Of a DNA stretch of 64,000 bases, positions 50,675 through 62,275 are shown piece after piece. The stretch lies in assembly GCA_025267735.1 (NCBI GenBank), contig CM046307.1:37005231-37069230 (forward strand), given 5' to 3'. Made by a program: the position numbers and the translations under genes. The notes below the pieces were generated by a model. That model searched no databases and was not told where the DNA came from. It worked only from the letters and a program-made list of their open reading frames with translations. The stretch's first letter is position 1. Each line of letters starts with the position of its first letter. This DNA is from Mactra quadrangularis (taxonomy: Eukaryota > Mollusca > Bivalvia > Venerida > Mactridae).

Positions 50675-51181
50675 AATGGTGGCTGAATTACGCCATGTCG
50701 CGTTGTTGTCCCGCGGGGCGCCACATAGAAACTCAAAAATACGACAAAATGGTCTTTTTGTCGTATCTTTGTCCCGCTGGCATCATGAGAAAACACAATC
50801 ATATGATATTTTAATCATTTGTCGTGTTTTCGCCCGAGGAAGCACACTTAAAAATGCATTTTTGCGACAAAACTTTTACAAAAGTACGACACTTATTCAT
50901 GTTGTGTTGTTGCCTTAATTTTGTCGTATCTTTGCGACAAAATTAAGGCAAAAATACGACATAAAAAAGTTGTCGTAAATTTGTAAAAGTTTTGTCGTAT
51001 AAATATTTCGTTATACACTTTATCAGGCGAAAACATGACAAATGATTAATTTGTTGTATGATTGTGTTATTGGATGGCGACCCGCGGGACGAACATACGA
51101 CAAAAATCATTTTGTCGTACTCGAGTTTTCGTGTGGCGCCCCGCGGGACGACAATGCGACATTGCGTAGTTCAGCCACCGT
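50675..51181. mobile_element. 507-bp foldback element with possible 7-bp target duplication
   Basis: The halves are complementary over nearly their whole length. The left GGTGGCTGAATTACGC and gttgtcccgcggggcgccaca match the right tgtggcgccccgcgggacgacaa and GCGTAGTTCAGCCACC. ACAAATG occurs at 50,668-50,674 and 51,182-51,188, a candidate target duplication. The middle repeats ttgtcgtatctttg and its complement. It encodes no protein that I recognise. Confidence 0.9.
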
Positions 51182-54100
51182 ACAAATGTCCCTTTTAATA
51201 ACAACATTTAAACTTGAGGTCAAATACCCGTTGTTGAATTATACATATAGTTTATAATAAGTATTTATAAAGGTATTCCAGTTGTAAATTTCGTGCTTTC
51301 TTTCACTTGGAAATTTCATATGCTTATCGGTTGTGAATGTTTACTCTTTAGTTCGTTTAAATGGTCGGACATCTTTGCTGTCCTGAAATAAACTCCAGGT
51401 TAAACGTTGATCCCATTTGTGAATCAACGCTATTAAAATAAAAAAAACTATCGGTCATGTCCCTCGACTGTATGTATTTTGGGTGTGTGTTAAAAACTCA
51501 AGCACACTATTAACAAAATTGGACAAAACCTTTCCATTCAATCAGATTAATACATGCATTCACTGATATAAATCCGGAAATTTTCTTCAGGTTTTGCATT
51601 AGAATTTAGATGGGACGATTTTGTATCTTTAAATGCCTTAAATTCTCGGAAATATAATTGTAAAACTGTAGACAGACTTCTTATCTTAAGTTACATTTCT
51701 CAGATAACAAACAGCTGCCTCCCAAAGAAAACAAGAAACCAAACACAACTTCACGATGACGTACATACAACTCTAAAAGCGATTTATATATCAGCGTTTG
51801 ATGTCAAATACACATCTCTCTACTCTATATCTCTATTTAAATGAAACAATTTCTCCATAGTTGGAATAAGATAAAATCAATTAAAACTATGTATAATGTT
51901 TCTACTACAAGAAGCCTCTTGAATGATAAGCGTATCCAGTTTTAAATTACTTCTGAGTTCTTCAATTGTCAAAGGATTGCTAGAAGGCAAGGCTTTGATA
52001 TTATAGAATAATAAGTGATTACGGTCTGGAATGGATCGTGTTAGTTAGATAATAATACTCACAGACCACTGGATACAGATAAAACAATATCAATGGGCTA
52101 GATACATACACGCAATGTGTTACTTAACAAACACAACCAGAATGTTGAAGTCTCACTTTTTTCCAACAACACAAAAACACACGAATAATTTATATCGAAT
52201 ATTGAGAACTTGTGTCGTAGAATATGTTGCTGTGATTGATAAGTTTATTATTGGAAGTAAAAAAAGAATATCAGGGACTTCCACCGGGTGTCGAAATAGT
52301 AAATTCTCTCATCTGAGAAATCAGGAGTTAGCTTACAGATACTTAGAGTTTAAACATTTTCATTAAAATATTGGTAACTAATGTGCCTAATATGCCTGTG
52401 GAAAGAAGCACTCCCCACTAGAACAAGTCAATGAATACATTCGATGCAAGAGTTTAAGGTGATTGTGACATAAAACGTATGCAAGGAAATGTGTATGTTT
52501 CAAGCACACTTAAATATTGGTATTCAACGAAGATCTTAGCAAAATCCTATAATTTACATTTCTTACAAATTTCTCAGAACGTTATATCTGTCTCACAAAT
52601 TGTTGACCTTAGAATTGTCTCTGTCACGTGACCTATCTCTTATTTCTTACACTTAGTAAGAATTAACAATGTGCTTTATATAAAATCTTATCAATTCCAC
52701 AGAGGAAACATCTAAGCAATAAAATATACGTTACTTGGAACAAAGAGAAGATGAAAAGACATTTCATAGAAAACGGAGACGTCTATGTAATCCCAGCATA
52801 TGTATATCAGTTCAGTACTCGGTAAATTTATGAAATGAAATTACCTCTTAAATCATAAAGAGTTCATGAATAATTTAGATATATTATGTATTAACACGTG
52901 AAATATTTTCACAAATCTAGGGATTTATATAGGCAATTAATAACGCACTTTCTACAGCGCTTATAAAATGCCAATATGATTCTAGTAAGTTTACAGTCAT
53001 AACGTAACAGAGTCAAACACAACATTCGGAACTCCTCGGCCATTCGCTACGAATAACATCGGACATATTTAGACGCCATTTGGAAAAATCGGTGTTGAAG
53101 TAAACAAATACACGATCGTTAAGGCGATGACTGAAGTTTCGTTTTTAGTTCGTAAATTTGAAATTACACATTTCAATGATACCGATGAACAATATTTGGT
53201 TTAATTTAAAACAAATAAATATGTTTAGACAAAGATCTGTGTGCATACTACAAGAACTATTTTGTGTAACCGTTACGTGCTTCGCCTTGCGTAGGTAGTA
53301 AAATCACAAAATTCCAGTGAAGACCTCCCATGAATCCGTCCGAGATTATTCATTCATGAAAGGTCGAGGTGTTCCGAATGTCAAACACAATTGAAAAACT
53401 TTGATTTATTTACAACTACCAAGATTCAACATTCTCAAATGTTTTGAAATATAAAATGTTATGTTAGATAGCCTATTAGGTTTCAGATTTTCGAAGTTTA
53501 AGATCCTTAAAAACGTTCCTGATAGTTAATTGGCAAATGACGGACGTGAAGGTACTAGTGATTACATGTATCTACAGTATATTCAACGATTTGTTTGTAT
53601 GAGAAACGTATGGGTAGAAAACAAAATTAATGGTTCCCTTGATTGTTTATGTATAAAACGCATATAGAGGAATCAATGTTTTATGTTGTTCATTATAAAT
53701 ATTTTTTCGAAGTTACTCACCATCATATTTTTCAAAAAACTTGTAAATTTCTGTTTAGATGTTTGAAACACTAGACAATATTAATGGAGTATTAAAAGTT
53801 TGCTATAGCATGTTCAGTTGTACATTTCAATACATTCTGTTGGAAGAATATTCACGTACAATAAAATTTAAAAACTTGTAGATATGAAAAACTGAATTGA
53901 AATATGATTTTCCCATCAAATGCCTGTTGACAAGCTAAATTAGTTACACACTGCACACTGTTCCTGCTATTCAAGCACAATAAAATAAGAAATTTCATGG
54001 TTACACAACAAATTATTTCAATAACGGCCGTGCTTTATTCATTGCTATCAGTAAAAAAAAACAGAAAAAAGATGAGTTAAGGCGTAAAATTCAAATTAAG

Positions 54101-54704
54101 AAACAAAAACTCCATTAAAGATGTCAAAAGACTCTTTGAGAAAATAAGAGAAAGTCGCTGCTAGCAAAACAACTTAATATCAAGGTTAGACCACATATAC
54201 CTACACTGTCCTCCAAAAGTTCCTTCACGGTAAATTTAATTAAATTGCTGCATATTCCATGTTCAAGCTTGAATAATTATTAAATTTTATTTTATTTTAC
54301 TCATAATTCATACAATGAAAAAAAACATTTCTATTGGTACTTTTTTGAGTTGCAGCGCAAGTTACCTATCAGCCTGCCAAACTATGGTCAATGTATCTTA
54401 ATTGTCCAATATCAAGTTTGAAATATTTGATAATTTCATATTCAAATGGAAAAAAATCTTATTTCAAATAAGCAAAGTTAAAAATCATTTATCAGTAAAT
54501 TGTTTTTACAACTTTTTGAAATGCCATTTAGTAAAGTAATTTATGAATGTGTGAAGGAAAATTTGGAGGGCAGTGTATATTTTCTAAATGTCAGCCGATT
54601 CTAGTTCGGGTCAGCACACAGCCCACTAATGTTACTCGTATGACATACGTAGAAAGATAACATACTAAACATAAAATAAACATGGAATTTCAAATAGTGT
54701 TTAC

Positions 54705-54845
54705 CTTTTCATCCTTAACTTTCTCTGAGAATCCTGTTCCAGCAAGTTTCCAACTACCATCTTTAGTAACCAGTATAGATTGTGGACAAATATTTCGATG
54801 TATTATATATTCAATGTTATGTAAATATGATAATGCTTCTGTTAT
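54705..54845 (-). CDS. SCYL2: SCYL2 exon A: pseudokinase catalytic-loop region
   Basis: Encodes residues 1-47 of the visible product (47 codons, phase 0 at both ends). The acceptor is TTTTCAG at 54,846-54,852 and the donor is GTAAAC from 54,704. The segment covers the helix before the catalytic loop (ALSYLHN), the loop itself and the activation-segment start. The HRD motif reads H-R-N (residues 16-18), the usual loop Asn is Ser (23), and the DFG position reads G-T-G (36-38). The proton-acceptor Asp and the metal-binding Asp are therefore both absent, as in the SCYL2 pseudokinase family. The upstream N-lobe exon was not found between 54,846 and 64,000. Confidence 0.9.
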
Positions 54846-55195
54846 CTGAAAATATAAAAAAAAACAAATAAAGTTTCATAGAGTAGCTGTTGGGATTAAT
54901 GTGATCTGAAGAGCAGCTTTTATATATTTGCATATTATGATGAAAGCAACCTTTGATAATAAGATAATAAATTTCATGTTCATATACCCTTGTAACAATG
55001 TTATTGTTTACTGTTTATACACTGCATATATTTATTGTAACCCACTTAATACAAATGACCCTTTTTCATTCCAAATAAAATATTTGTTGCACAACGTAAG
55101 CATGAAGTGTTCTTAACCTCCCTTTATATAAATCATTTTCCACAAAAATTCTTTTTTTACAGTAATACAATCGTAAAAATATAACACATACAAGA

Positions 55196-56240
55196 GGGTC
55201 CCGAGGACCCTGGGCCGCTCACCTGATAACTAGATTCTTAGGGCATCTGACAAAAAAGTTTTACAATTTCAGCTGATGAAAACAGTGATCACTGGGGCCG
55301 GGCCAATTTTGAACATAGGAACATAATTTGAACAATCTTTGTAGAAGACCTCAAGATAATACCACATATCAAATATGAAAGCACTAAGCCTTATCGTTCT
55401 TGAGAAAACAGTTTTTATCATTTCCTTATTTAACTTTCTGTAAACCTTGTGACCCCTGGGGCCAAACTAATTTTAATCCCAGTGGTACAATTTGATTTAT
55501 CTTTGTAAAGCACCTTCCAGTGATGCTACATGCGAAATATAATAGCTCTAGGCCTTGAAGTTTTTGATAGGAAGATATTTCTAACATTTCCTTATATAAA
55601 TCTACGTAAATCTTGTGACCCCTAGGGCGGAGCCAATTTTTACCCCAGGGGCATAATTTGAATAATTTTTGTGAAGCACCTTCTAGTGATACTAGCCGCG
55701 GGCGTAGCGTAGCGGTTAGCATGTCTGACTTTGAATCAGGAGATCGCGGGTTCGAACCCGACGCGGTAGGTCATACCTTATAAATGAGTTGTCGGCCTCG
55801 TGGTAAGGTAAGTTAGTACTGGTGGTAGAAAAGTGTCCAGGAAACCTACAGAAGGAAGAGCTGGCCGTCGTATATATATCCTTAATATATGTTGAATACG
55901 ACGTTAAAAACCCCAAATTAAACTAGTAATGCTACTTGCCAAATATCAAGGCTCTAGGACTTAACGTTTTTGAGAAGAATTTTTTTTTAACATTTCCTTA
56001 TATTTTATTCTAGTATATCTTGTGACCCCTGGCGTGGGGCCAATTTTGACCCTATGGCATAATTTGAACAATCTTTGTAAAGCAGCTTCTAGTGATGCTA
56101 CATGCCAAATTTAGTAACTGTAGACCTTGTGGTTTTTGACAAGAAGAATACTTACACACGCAATACACACGCACTAACGCACATTGGTCAGAACCCCGCA
56201 ATAGCTCACCTTGAGCGCTTTGTGCTCAGGTGAGCTAAGA
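55196..56240 (+). mobile_element. Bivalve-type modular repeat with terminal hairpin
   Basis: Starts gagggtcccgaggaccctggg (a small hairpin) and contains four roughly 200-bp modules, each with gtgacccctgggg..., ccaattttgacc, cataatttgaac, tctttgtaaagca.cttctagtgatgcta and catgccaaat. It ends with a long hairpin AGCTCACCTTGAGC...GCTCAGGTGAGCT at 56,205-56,237. A SINE interrupts the third module. I recognise it as a common dispersed repeat of bivalves. Confidence 0.85.
55696..55920 (+). mobile_element. tRNA-derived SINE inside another repeat
   Basis: The head folds like a tRNA: D-arm gtagcggttagca, a 7-base anticodon loop c-t-t-t-g-a-a that would read TTG (Gln), and T-arm cgggttcgaacccg. The acceptor stem is incomplete and no CCA-ready end exists. 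The body follows with gtactggtggtaga, gtccaggaaacct and a tail atacgacgttaaaaacccc. Flanking ACTAG on both sides (55,691-55,695 and about 55,922) is a plausible short target duplication in the host repeat's 'cttctagtgatgcta' site. Confidence 0.9.
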
Positions 56241-56365
56241 AAGTATAAATATATTTTTATCATTTAATGACACAAACATGCACATACTATACATGTATCA
56301 AGAAGCGATTAAAACACAAGAATAAGATATTAACATACTGTTTTAAAAGTCATTAAAGAAACTTA

Positions 56366-56585
56366 GGCCTCAACAAGTTGATCATTTGTTCTATGGATTC
56401 GCTCGCACCTTAATTTTGATGGTTTTTACACAAAATTTTTATTTCCTCGCTCGCTCATAAAAATTTGGTTAATCTGCTATATATAAAGCAACTAAATTGA
56501 GATTTTTTTATTTTTATTTCTTCGCTCGCTCGCCCCATTTTTCCCCAGAAAAATCCATAGAACACATGATCAACTTGTTGTGGCC
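56366..56585. mobile_element. 220-bp MITE, Harbinger-like (TTA flanks)
   Basis: Ends GGCCTCAACAAGTTGATC and GATCAACTTGTTGTGGCC form about 35-bp inverted termini that continue to ctatggatt/aatccatag. The element is flanked by TTA on both sides (56,363-56,365 and 56,586-56,588). A TTA duplication with GG-starting termini fits PIF/Harbinger non-autonomous elements (inference). The interior carries two cgctcgctcg clusters in AT-rich DNA. Confidence 0.88.
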
Positions 56586-59043
56586 TTATATAATTGTTAT
56601 AAACCAAACAGGCAGATAAGGAAACGTTTAATGAACATGTCAGCTTAGCTTCAAAGGTATTTATATGTATACATTTATTAATAATTTTTATTTAAACACA
56701 ATTTTGCATCATTACATTTATCATACCATGTATTATGATGTTAAACGTATTATCCAATGATGTAATACAGCATGCAATGGACTTCACTAACACGGAATTC
56801 ATTCTCTTAGCTTTCATGTTTTCAATGAGTATTTGCTACAACTCCTTTGTTGAGATACATGGTTGATTTAGCAGATCTTGGATACAGGATTTCATTTACA
56901 GCGGCATTATCGATTGCACAGGAATTACTTCATAAGCGGTTATTACATTATACACATCAATGAATAAAAAAATGCTTTGTATGTGTGGTGATTAAAATAA
57001 AATTGGTACTAAACACAAAACATTGTATTTTCACTTAAAAATTATGAATTTACATATCCTTCACAAACATCCACATGTCAATTTATTTTGCTACTTCGTA
57101 AAGTGTGGGAATTAAAAACAAAATACAAGATACATTTATAATCAAAGCTCTGGAGGGCTGAAAAAAAACGATGAACTGAACTAATTTATAATTTTGTTAA
57201 ATACGGTGCATCACTTTCCCATTCAAAAGTTAAGCGAAATGGAGACAATTTTTATATCATTTCTTGAATCTCAGACGATTTTTTAGCCATGATATACTGT
57301 ACAATCGCGAATGGAACTTGCATATATTAGTAATTTACAATTTTTTCAGTAAAATCGGTCAGATCTGTCAAGTCTAGGGTCACTAACAAGTATATGATTT
57401 ATGAAATCGTCATTTTAATAAGTCTTGTCGTTTTCAACGCTTCTTTTATATCTAGACAGTTCAATTACAAGTTTTGAAGTTTGCGAAATTCGGATTTGAA
57501 AGTGGTTGCTCGAACAAGTCATTTTAGTAGCAAGAACAATATTTTGTTTGTAGATTTTTGGTTGCTCAAAAAAAATTTGGTTGCCTGAACTAAAAGAAGT
57601 TGTCCCGGGACACCCTATAATTTCCTAGGTGTTGAAGGCACTCCCTACAATGGTTAGAAGGCGGGCTTTGTTGTCCGTCGTCAGTGCCACCTTGTGAGTA
57701 AGGCATTCGTGAAAATGTTCAGATGGGGGAGAACACAAGCCGGCCTAGTTATTTTTCAATGAGAATATAATTGAATGTCACGCTTGATCTACACTTCTTT
57801 GTCTATGTTGAAAAGTGTTGAAGCGTGAAAAGAGTGGTATTTTACTCTCTTGTTACCTTTGTAACTATGTTTAGAAATCGTTCCAAAAATATGTTTGGAA
57901 TCAATCAAAACTTCAATTTAATTCAAATTCTGAATGAATTAAATACCAGAAATGTCAAGAATTGTGTAATGATTACTAGTAAACAGAAACCATCTTTAAA
58001 CTTATGTTTGGACACAACAACCACATGATTAGCCTGTCAAAGTTAATCGATGTTTAGCTTTAAGTTTCTATAGTATTACAGCATACTCCTTTGCTTTACT
58101 CAGGATAATTATTTTCCAATTATTTCAGGAATGTGTCGTACATTATAATTAGACAGTTTGGTCTAATTAAACTTGACTCTATAATGAGCCTGGTAATTAA
58201 TGACCCTATAACCTTAGCAGTTATAACTAGAGTCATGTATGAGTTCAGCAAACAAGAAACACACATATCTCCTAAAATAATCTAAAGTATGTCGCAAGAT
58301 ATTCTTGTGGTAAAAAATATTTTATTATAAATATATCTCCTATTTCAGTTTCGGTATTTTTATTAACAGTATACGTGCATATTGGATCATAATAAAACAG
58401 GATAAAGAGAAATCAAAGTTATAACATTGACATAAATGGGCAACAAAATCAGATCAGGAACACGTTTTGTCTAGTATTTGGTACAGCATATTTTGCTTGT
58501 TCTCAGACGAAATTACCATAAATTGAGGTTTGTATACAAATCTCAATATTAGATATATGTTCGATAAATACCACAGCATAGAATTGGCAGACACTATATA
58601 ATTGTGTATGCAGGCTTGTAGGGTAGCATAATCTCTATACAGAACCATCCATATTGATTGTTATTGTATTACATTGACCGCTTGACAAAATCTAAGTTAA
58701 GCCTGGTCAGTCAGATCTTCAGTGTAATTAAGTAAATATTGTTTTACCTATTTTGATCATGAATTAGATCAATAATTTAAAATTAGAGGTCTAAGAAGTT
58801 AAGTTTAAACATTTACTTGCGAATTAACACGCATAGATGAATTGTCTTAAGGCAATCTGATTAAAACCCGATCTAAAATTTTCCGCTCGCATACTCGCTT
58901 ATCTAGATCTGGCCTTTTTCAAAGGAAGGTCATGTTTGGGCGACTTTTTCTCAACATAAAATTCATGACGAAATTGTTATGTACGTAACTTATTTACATC
59001 GTCTACGTCACGCAATTTGAAATGAGCCGCCTAATCGCAGACT

Positions 59044-59274
59044 GTGAATAGTAAAGATCATCACAAAATATGGGCTCACCACTTCATCAATCGTACATAT
59101 GTTCTTCTACCTAACAAACAAGTGATACTGAACTGTCCTTTGTATCCATACGTTGTTGCAGCACTAAATCTACTTTCACTTTTCAAACCTGAACAAATTC
59201 AGTGCCTTCAGCGCTTTGATTATTCAAAGCATTCTAGAAGATTACTTCAACAACAATGTGCCAATCGGTTATAG
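59044..59274 (+). CDS. Unassigned open frame (76 aa)
   Basis: Opens in frame after a TAA at 59,032-59,034 and a CAG, without an ATG, and includes V-L-L-P-N-K-Q-V-I-L-N-C-P-L-Y-P and S-R-R-L-L-Q-Q-Q-C. It has a protein-like look but no family I recognise. It may be a fragment of a repeat-borne gene next to the duplicated segment at 59,280. Confidence 0.2.
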   Translation: MNSKDHHKIWAHHFINRTYVLLPNKQVILNCPLYPYVVAALNLLSLFKPEQIQCLQRFDYSKHSRRLLQQQCANRL

Positions 59275-59279
59275 TACCA

Positions 59280-59840
59280 AAGTTTCGATTTCAAGGATAA
59301 AAAACCATCAATACCACATACATTTCATCTGAATCTAAGAAAGGAAATCATTTAGACATATTTCCATCAAATTATTACATAAATGTATCTTCAGACATAT
59401 TTATAATTCTAATGCTAATGAATGGTACATTGTTGTGTATATCTAACAACACCATTACTTATAAAATGTCTAGTCGACACTAATTTGGGTTATGCACGTC
59501 AGTATATTAATAATTAAAACTGGATATAGAAAGGTTGTTTCCATACACTGTAACAATATATTTTGCGTTTTTAGTTCACACATTCTAATTCTTTCTACCC
59601 ACATCTATACATGTAATATAATTTTCTACTTTCTTGTCATCTATGGTTTTGAAACAACACATCTATTATCACGGTAATTATTTAGACTTGCAGGAAAATC
59701 TTACGCAAACTTGAAACAAAAAAACACTGTGTTTACTATTACGGTCTTGGTCTCGACAGCAAAGTTGATTATCAAACAGAAAATGTACATATTAAATTCG
59801 GTTTGTGTTATTAGGGATTATGCTTGCGTTTGCCTATCGA
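59280..59840. repeat. 0.56-kb segmental duplication, copy 1
   Basis: Matches 61,605-62,200 in the same orientation. Landmarks: caaggata, accatcaata.cacatacatttca, aagaaaggaaat, acatatttccatcaa, acataaatgt.tcttcagaca.attta, ataaaatgtctagtcgaca, gacttgcag and a final ttatcga/ttatcg block. Copy 1 ends where the retrotransposon fragment's 3' end begins. Confidence 0.88.
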
Positions 59841-59849
59841 AAGTATCAT

Positions 59850-60577
59850 ATTTCTATTATATATAACTTTATTTCCTCCAATATTGAAGATCTACACAAC
59901 AAAATCAAAATATTACAAACATTATTTACATAGTATAAGACAAAAGACTATTACAATAGTTTCATTATGATATGTACAAGTTCAAAGATCTGAAATAAGC
60001 ATGCACTGGTTGAACTCGCAATTTGCAACAATCGTTCACATTGCTCATTGGGCGGATTTTTAATTAGCTCCGCATATTTCTCGGAACCAAATGTATCGAT
60101 GAGCAAATGCCAAAATCCTTCCCTATGTTCATGGTTTGCTTGGCAAAATAGAATATGATGAGTCACTATATTATTTACAGTTACATTACATTTGTGACAC
60201 AATGAGTCAAACTTTCGTGAAACAAGTAATGCTACAGTTTTTAAGAGTTTTTTACAGATGTTCTTTTGTGTCGGGTTAGCCACTGAGAGTGACCATAGAT
60301 CACAATGCGAGTTTGGTTTCACAATTGATGTAATAAATGTATTATTTGTACAAATATCATCGTACGTACGTACACGATCAGTTTTAATTACTTTATCATA
60401 TAATATACGTTTCCATTCGTATTTCGATGGAAATATTCCACTTACAACATATGTGGTTAAAACGTCTATCAGATTATATTTCTGTAAAATTCTAAATACA
60501 TCAGGCACAAATCCGTCACATTGATTGTCATAGTTGAAGAAATGAATAAGTCTTTTATTGAATATTTCTTTAGCCAT
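59850..60577 (-). pseudogene. Non-LTR retrotransposon ORF2, 3' fragment
   Basis: An open frame of about 208 codons from the first ATG (60,577) to the stop at 59,951. It contains a knuckle C-x2-C-x9-H-x4-C (C-H-K-C ... T-H-H-I-L-F-C) followed by R-E-G-F-W-H-L-L and E-K-Y-A-E-L-I-K-N-P, which resembles the extreme C-terminus of non-LTR reverse transcriptases in molluscs. The upstream frame closes with TAA, so the catalytic RT and endonuclease parts are lost (5' truncation). Downstream, ggaggaaataaagttatatata on the minus strand looks like the element's 3' end with AATAAA. Confidence 0.75.
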
Positions 60578-61604
60578 GGATGTAACTGTTCGATATTTAA
60601 GCAATTTTATTTTGATTTACACAGTTCAGCAACATCTTTAGGGATAAGCCAATAACTTATGTTAATGCATTAATAGAATGGCATATAAAGCATTCTCTTC
60701 TTTTTTAGTTACATAGAACTTCCAAGCTTACATTAACTCAACATTTCACACAATGAGAATGTGAAACTTCAAACATGATATAATTTTAGAAAAGAAACGA
60801 AGTCACATTATTCATAAAATATATGTGTAACAACAAAAACCCTCCATAACACAAGTACACAAGCCAAGATGCCTCTCAACTTATTTGTACAATATGTTGA
60901 GTTCAACTAATGAGCACGTATCTTTTTACTCGTGACAATGCAATTCTCGAAGACCAATTTTACTGGCGGTAACTAAATTACTCCATAGTAAATGAATACA
61001 AATCATTCTAGAAGATAACTTTGACTTCAATAATTTGTCTACCTGTTACATTAAAGGGATATACAGGCAAATGACTGTGCCAAAAGTATAAAACCAAGTT
61101 TAGTCTTTAAAACAGTATTAAGAACGTAAGAAATCGCGATCACTTACTAATAACATTTGTCACTTATAACATTCAACTGAACGAATTAAAACATGTCGCA
61201 TACACATTGTTGAAAACGAAAGTAGGATAATGAGGGAATCATCAAGCTATTTATAGATTTGTTATATGTCGTACTTGCTAAAATTAGACATTTTCATGGT
61301 TCGCTTCTTGTCTTTTCAACATTCTTAGGCGGTTATGATATATTTTCAATAGAATTATACTAATGTTGCACAATAACAAGCTCTAGTATCTTCTCATCAG
61401 TAAATGCATATTTTAACACTAATTTATTTTTAGCTAACCTGACCCATGTGGGTCTAGTTAGGAAACACCCCAAATATAAAGAGCAAATATAGAAATATTT
61501 TGCCAAGTAATATATCAGTTTGTCTGTTTCAATCACAATTATAAAATATAATGCAGAACAAGGAAAATTGGAACTGAAAATTTTGCCCACAAATCCCTTT
61601 AATG

Positions 61605-62200
61605 AAGGCTTGATTTCAAGGATAAATAAAACCATCAATATCACATACATTTCACCAGAATGTCATCGCTGAATATAAGAAAGGAAATTATTAAGACATA
61701 TTTCCATCAAGCAGTTACATAAATGTCTCTTCAGACACATTTATTATTCTAATGTTCATCATTAAGACATCGCAAAAATGAATGGTATATTGTTGTGCAT
61801 ATTAAACAACTCCATTTTTTATAAAATGTCTAGTCGACATTGATTTGTTATGGACGTCGTTATTTCGGTAGTTGAAACTGAAGATAACGGTTGTAACCAC
61901 ACTAATGCTAATACATTATAAATCTTTAGTTCTCACATCCTAATTCATTTCTAGCCATATCTGTTATATAATGATTTTATCATCTATGATAATGACACAA
62001 AACGTCTAATATAACTCTTCCATTTCAGACTTGCAGACAAAACTGCAATAAATGCACACTAGATTGATTTATGCGAACATTAAACACTAAGTTTACTCTT
62101 ACCGTCTTAATTGTCACCTTAGTTGTAGAATTCATAATAGATAATTAAACATAAAATAGAAAAAACAATTAGTTTGAACTATAAGGGATCATTTTATCGT
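61605..62200. repeat. 0.56-kb segmental duplication, copy 2
   Basis: Partner of 59,280-59,840, offset about 2.32 kb. It includes a small insertion (catcattaagacatcgcaaa) absent from copy 1. Together the copies flank the non-LTR fragment and about 1 kb of unassigned sequence (60,650-61,600). Confidence 0.88.
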
Positions 62201-62275
62201 TTGGCTAGCGATATATATAGCTATCTAAAGATAGTAGGAGTAATTCTATTACACTTTGAATAAATACCTAATCGT

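Larger units (their letters stand above)
44884..54704 (-). other. SCYL2 intron A-B (9.8 kb)
   Basis: Contains the right arm of the large inverted repeat, a short SINE tail relic, a C-rich repeat, a small exon-like open frame and the 0.5-kb foldback element. 47,420-49,190 and 51,200-54,700 show nothing I can name. Confidence 0.7.
12477..54845 (-). other. SCYL2: SCYL2-like pseudokinase gene, partial locus (14 exons seen)
   Basis: Fourteen exons on the minus strand join in one frame to give 692 codons without a stop. Exon lengths in transcript order are 141, 216, 117, 129, 177, 123, 114, 136, 119, 104, 92, 77, 420 and 111 nt, and all introns are GT-AG. The order of conserved blocks (kinase C-lobe, HEAT/ARM-like helices, linker, disordered tail) matches the SCY1-like family, and block-by-block similarity is closest to SCYL2. 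Known family role: SCYL2 binds clathrin and adaptors and acts in endosome/TGN membrane traffic. The N-lobe, start codon and promoter are not in the window. The last exon ends at a strong donor, so more exons lie to the left. Introns between exons range from 461 bp to 9.8 kb. Confidence 0.9.

Noticed and set aside
50676..51257. Two plus-strand frames of 80 and 71 codons
   Set aside because: They lie in the arms of the foldback element, and their sequence reflects the palindrome rather than a protein.
55426..55722. Minus-strand frame of 98 codons with a repeated internal pattern
   Set aside because: It is a translation of two modules of the dispersed bivalve repeat; the repeated residues come from the repeated DNA.
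55696..55770. Functional tRNA-Gln (TTG) gene
   Set aside because: The acceptor stem is not fully paired, the sequence runs directly into a SINE body, and it sits inside another repeat. It is a SINE head.
58172..58240. Short MITE with TGACTCTA ends
   Set aside because: The terminal match is only about 8-9 bases, and neither extended complementarity nor a target duplication was found.
59951..60604. Host zinc-finger gene
   Set aside because: The single C-x2-C-x9-H-x4-C knuckle near the C-terminus, the 5' truncation and the AATAAA plus TA-rich 3' end fit a non-LTR retrotransposon fragment better.
61360..61650. Minus-strand frame of 96 codons with hydrophobic stretches
   Set aside because: AT-rich DNA gives Phe/Leu/Ile-rich frames by chance, and it overlaps the duplicated segment.
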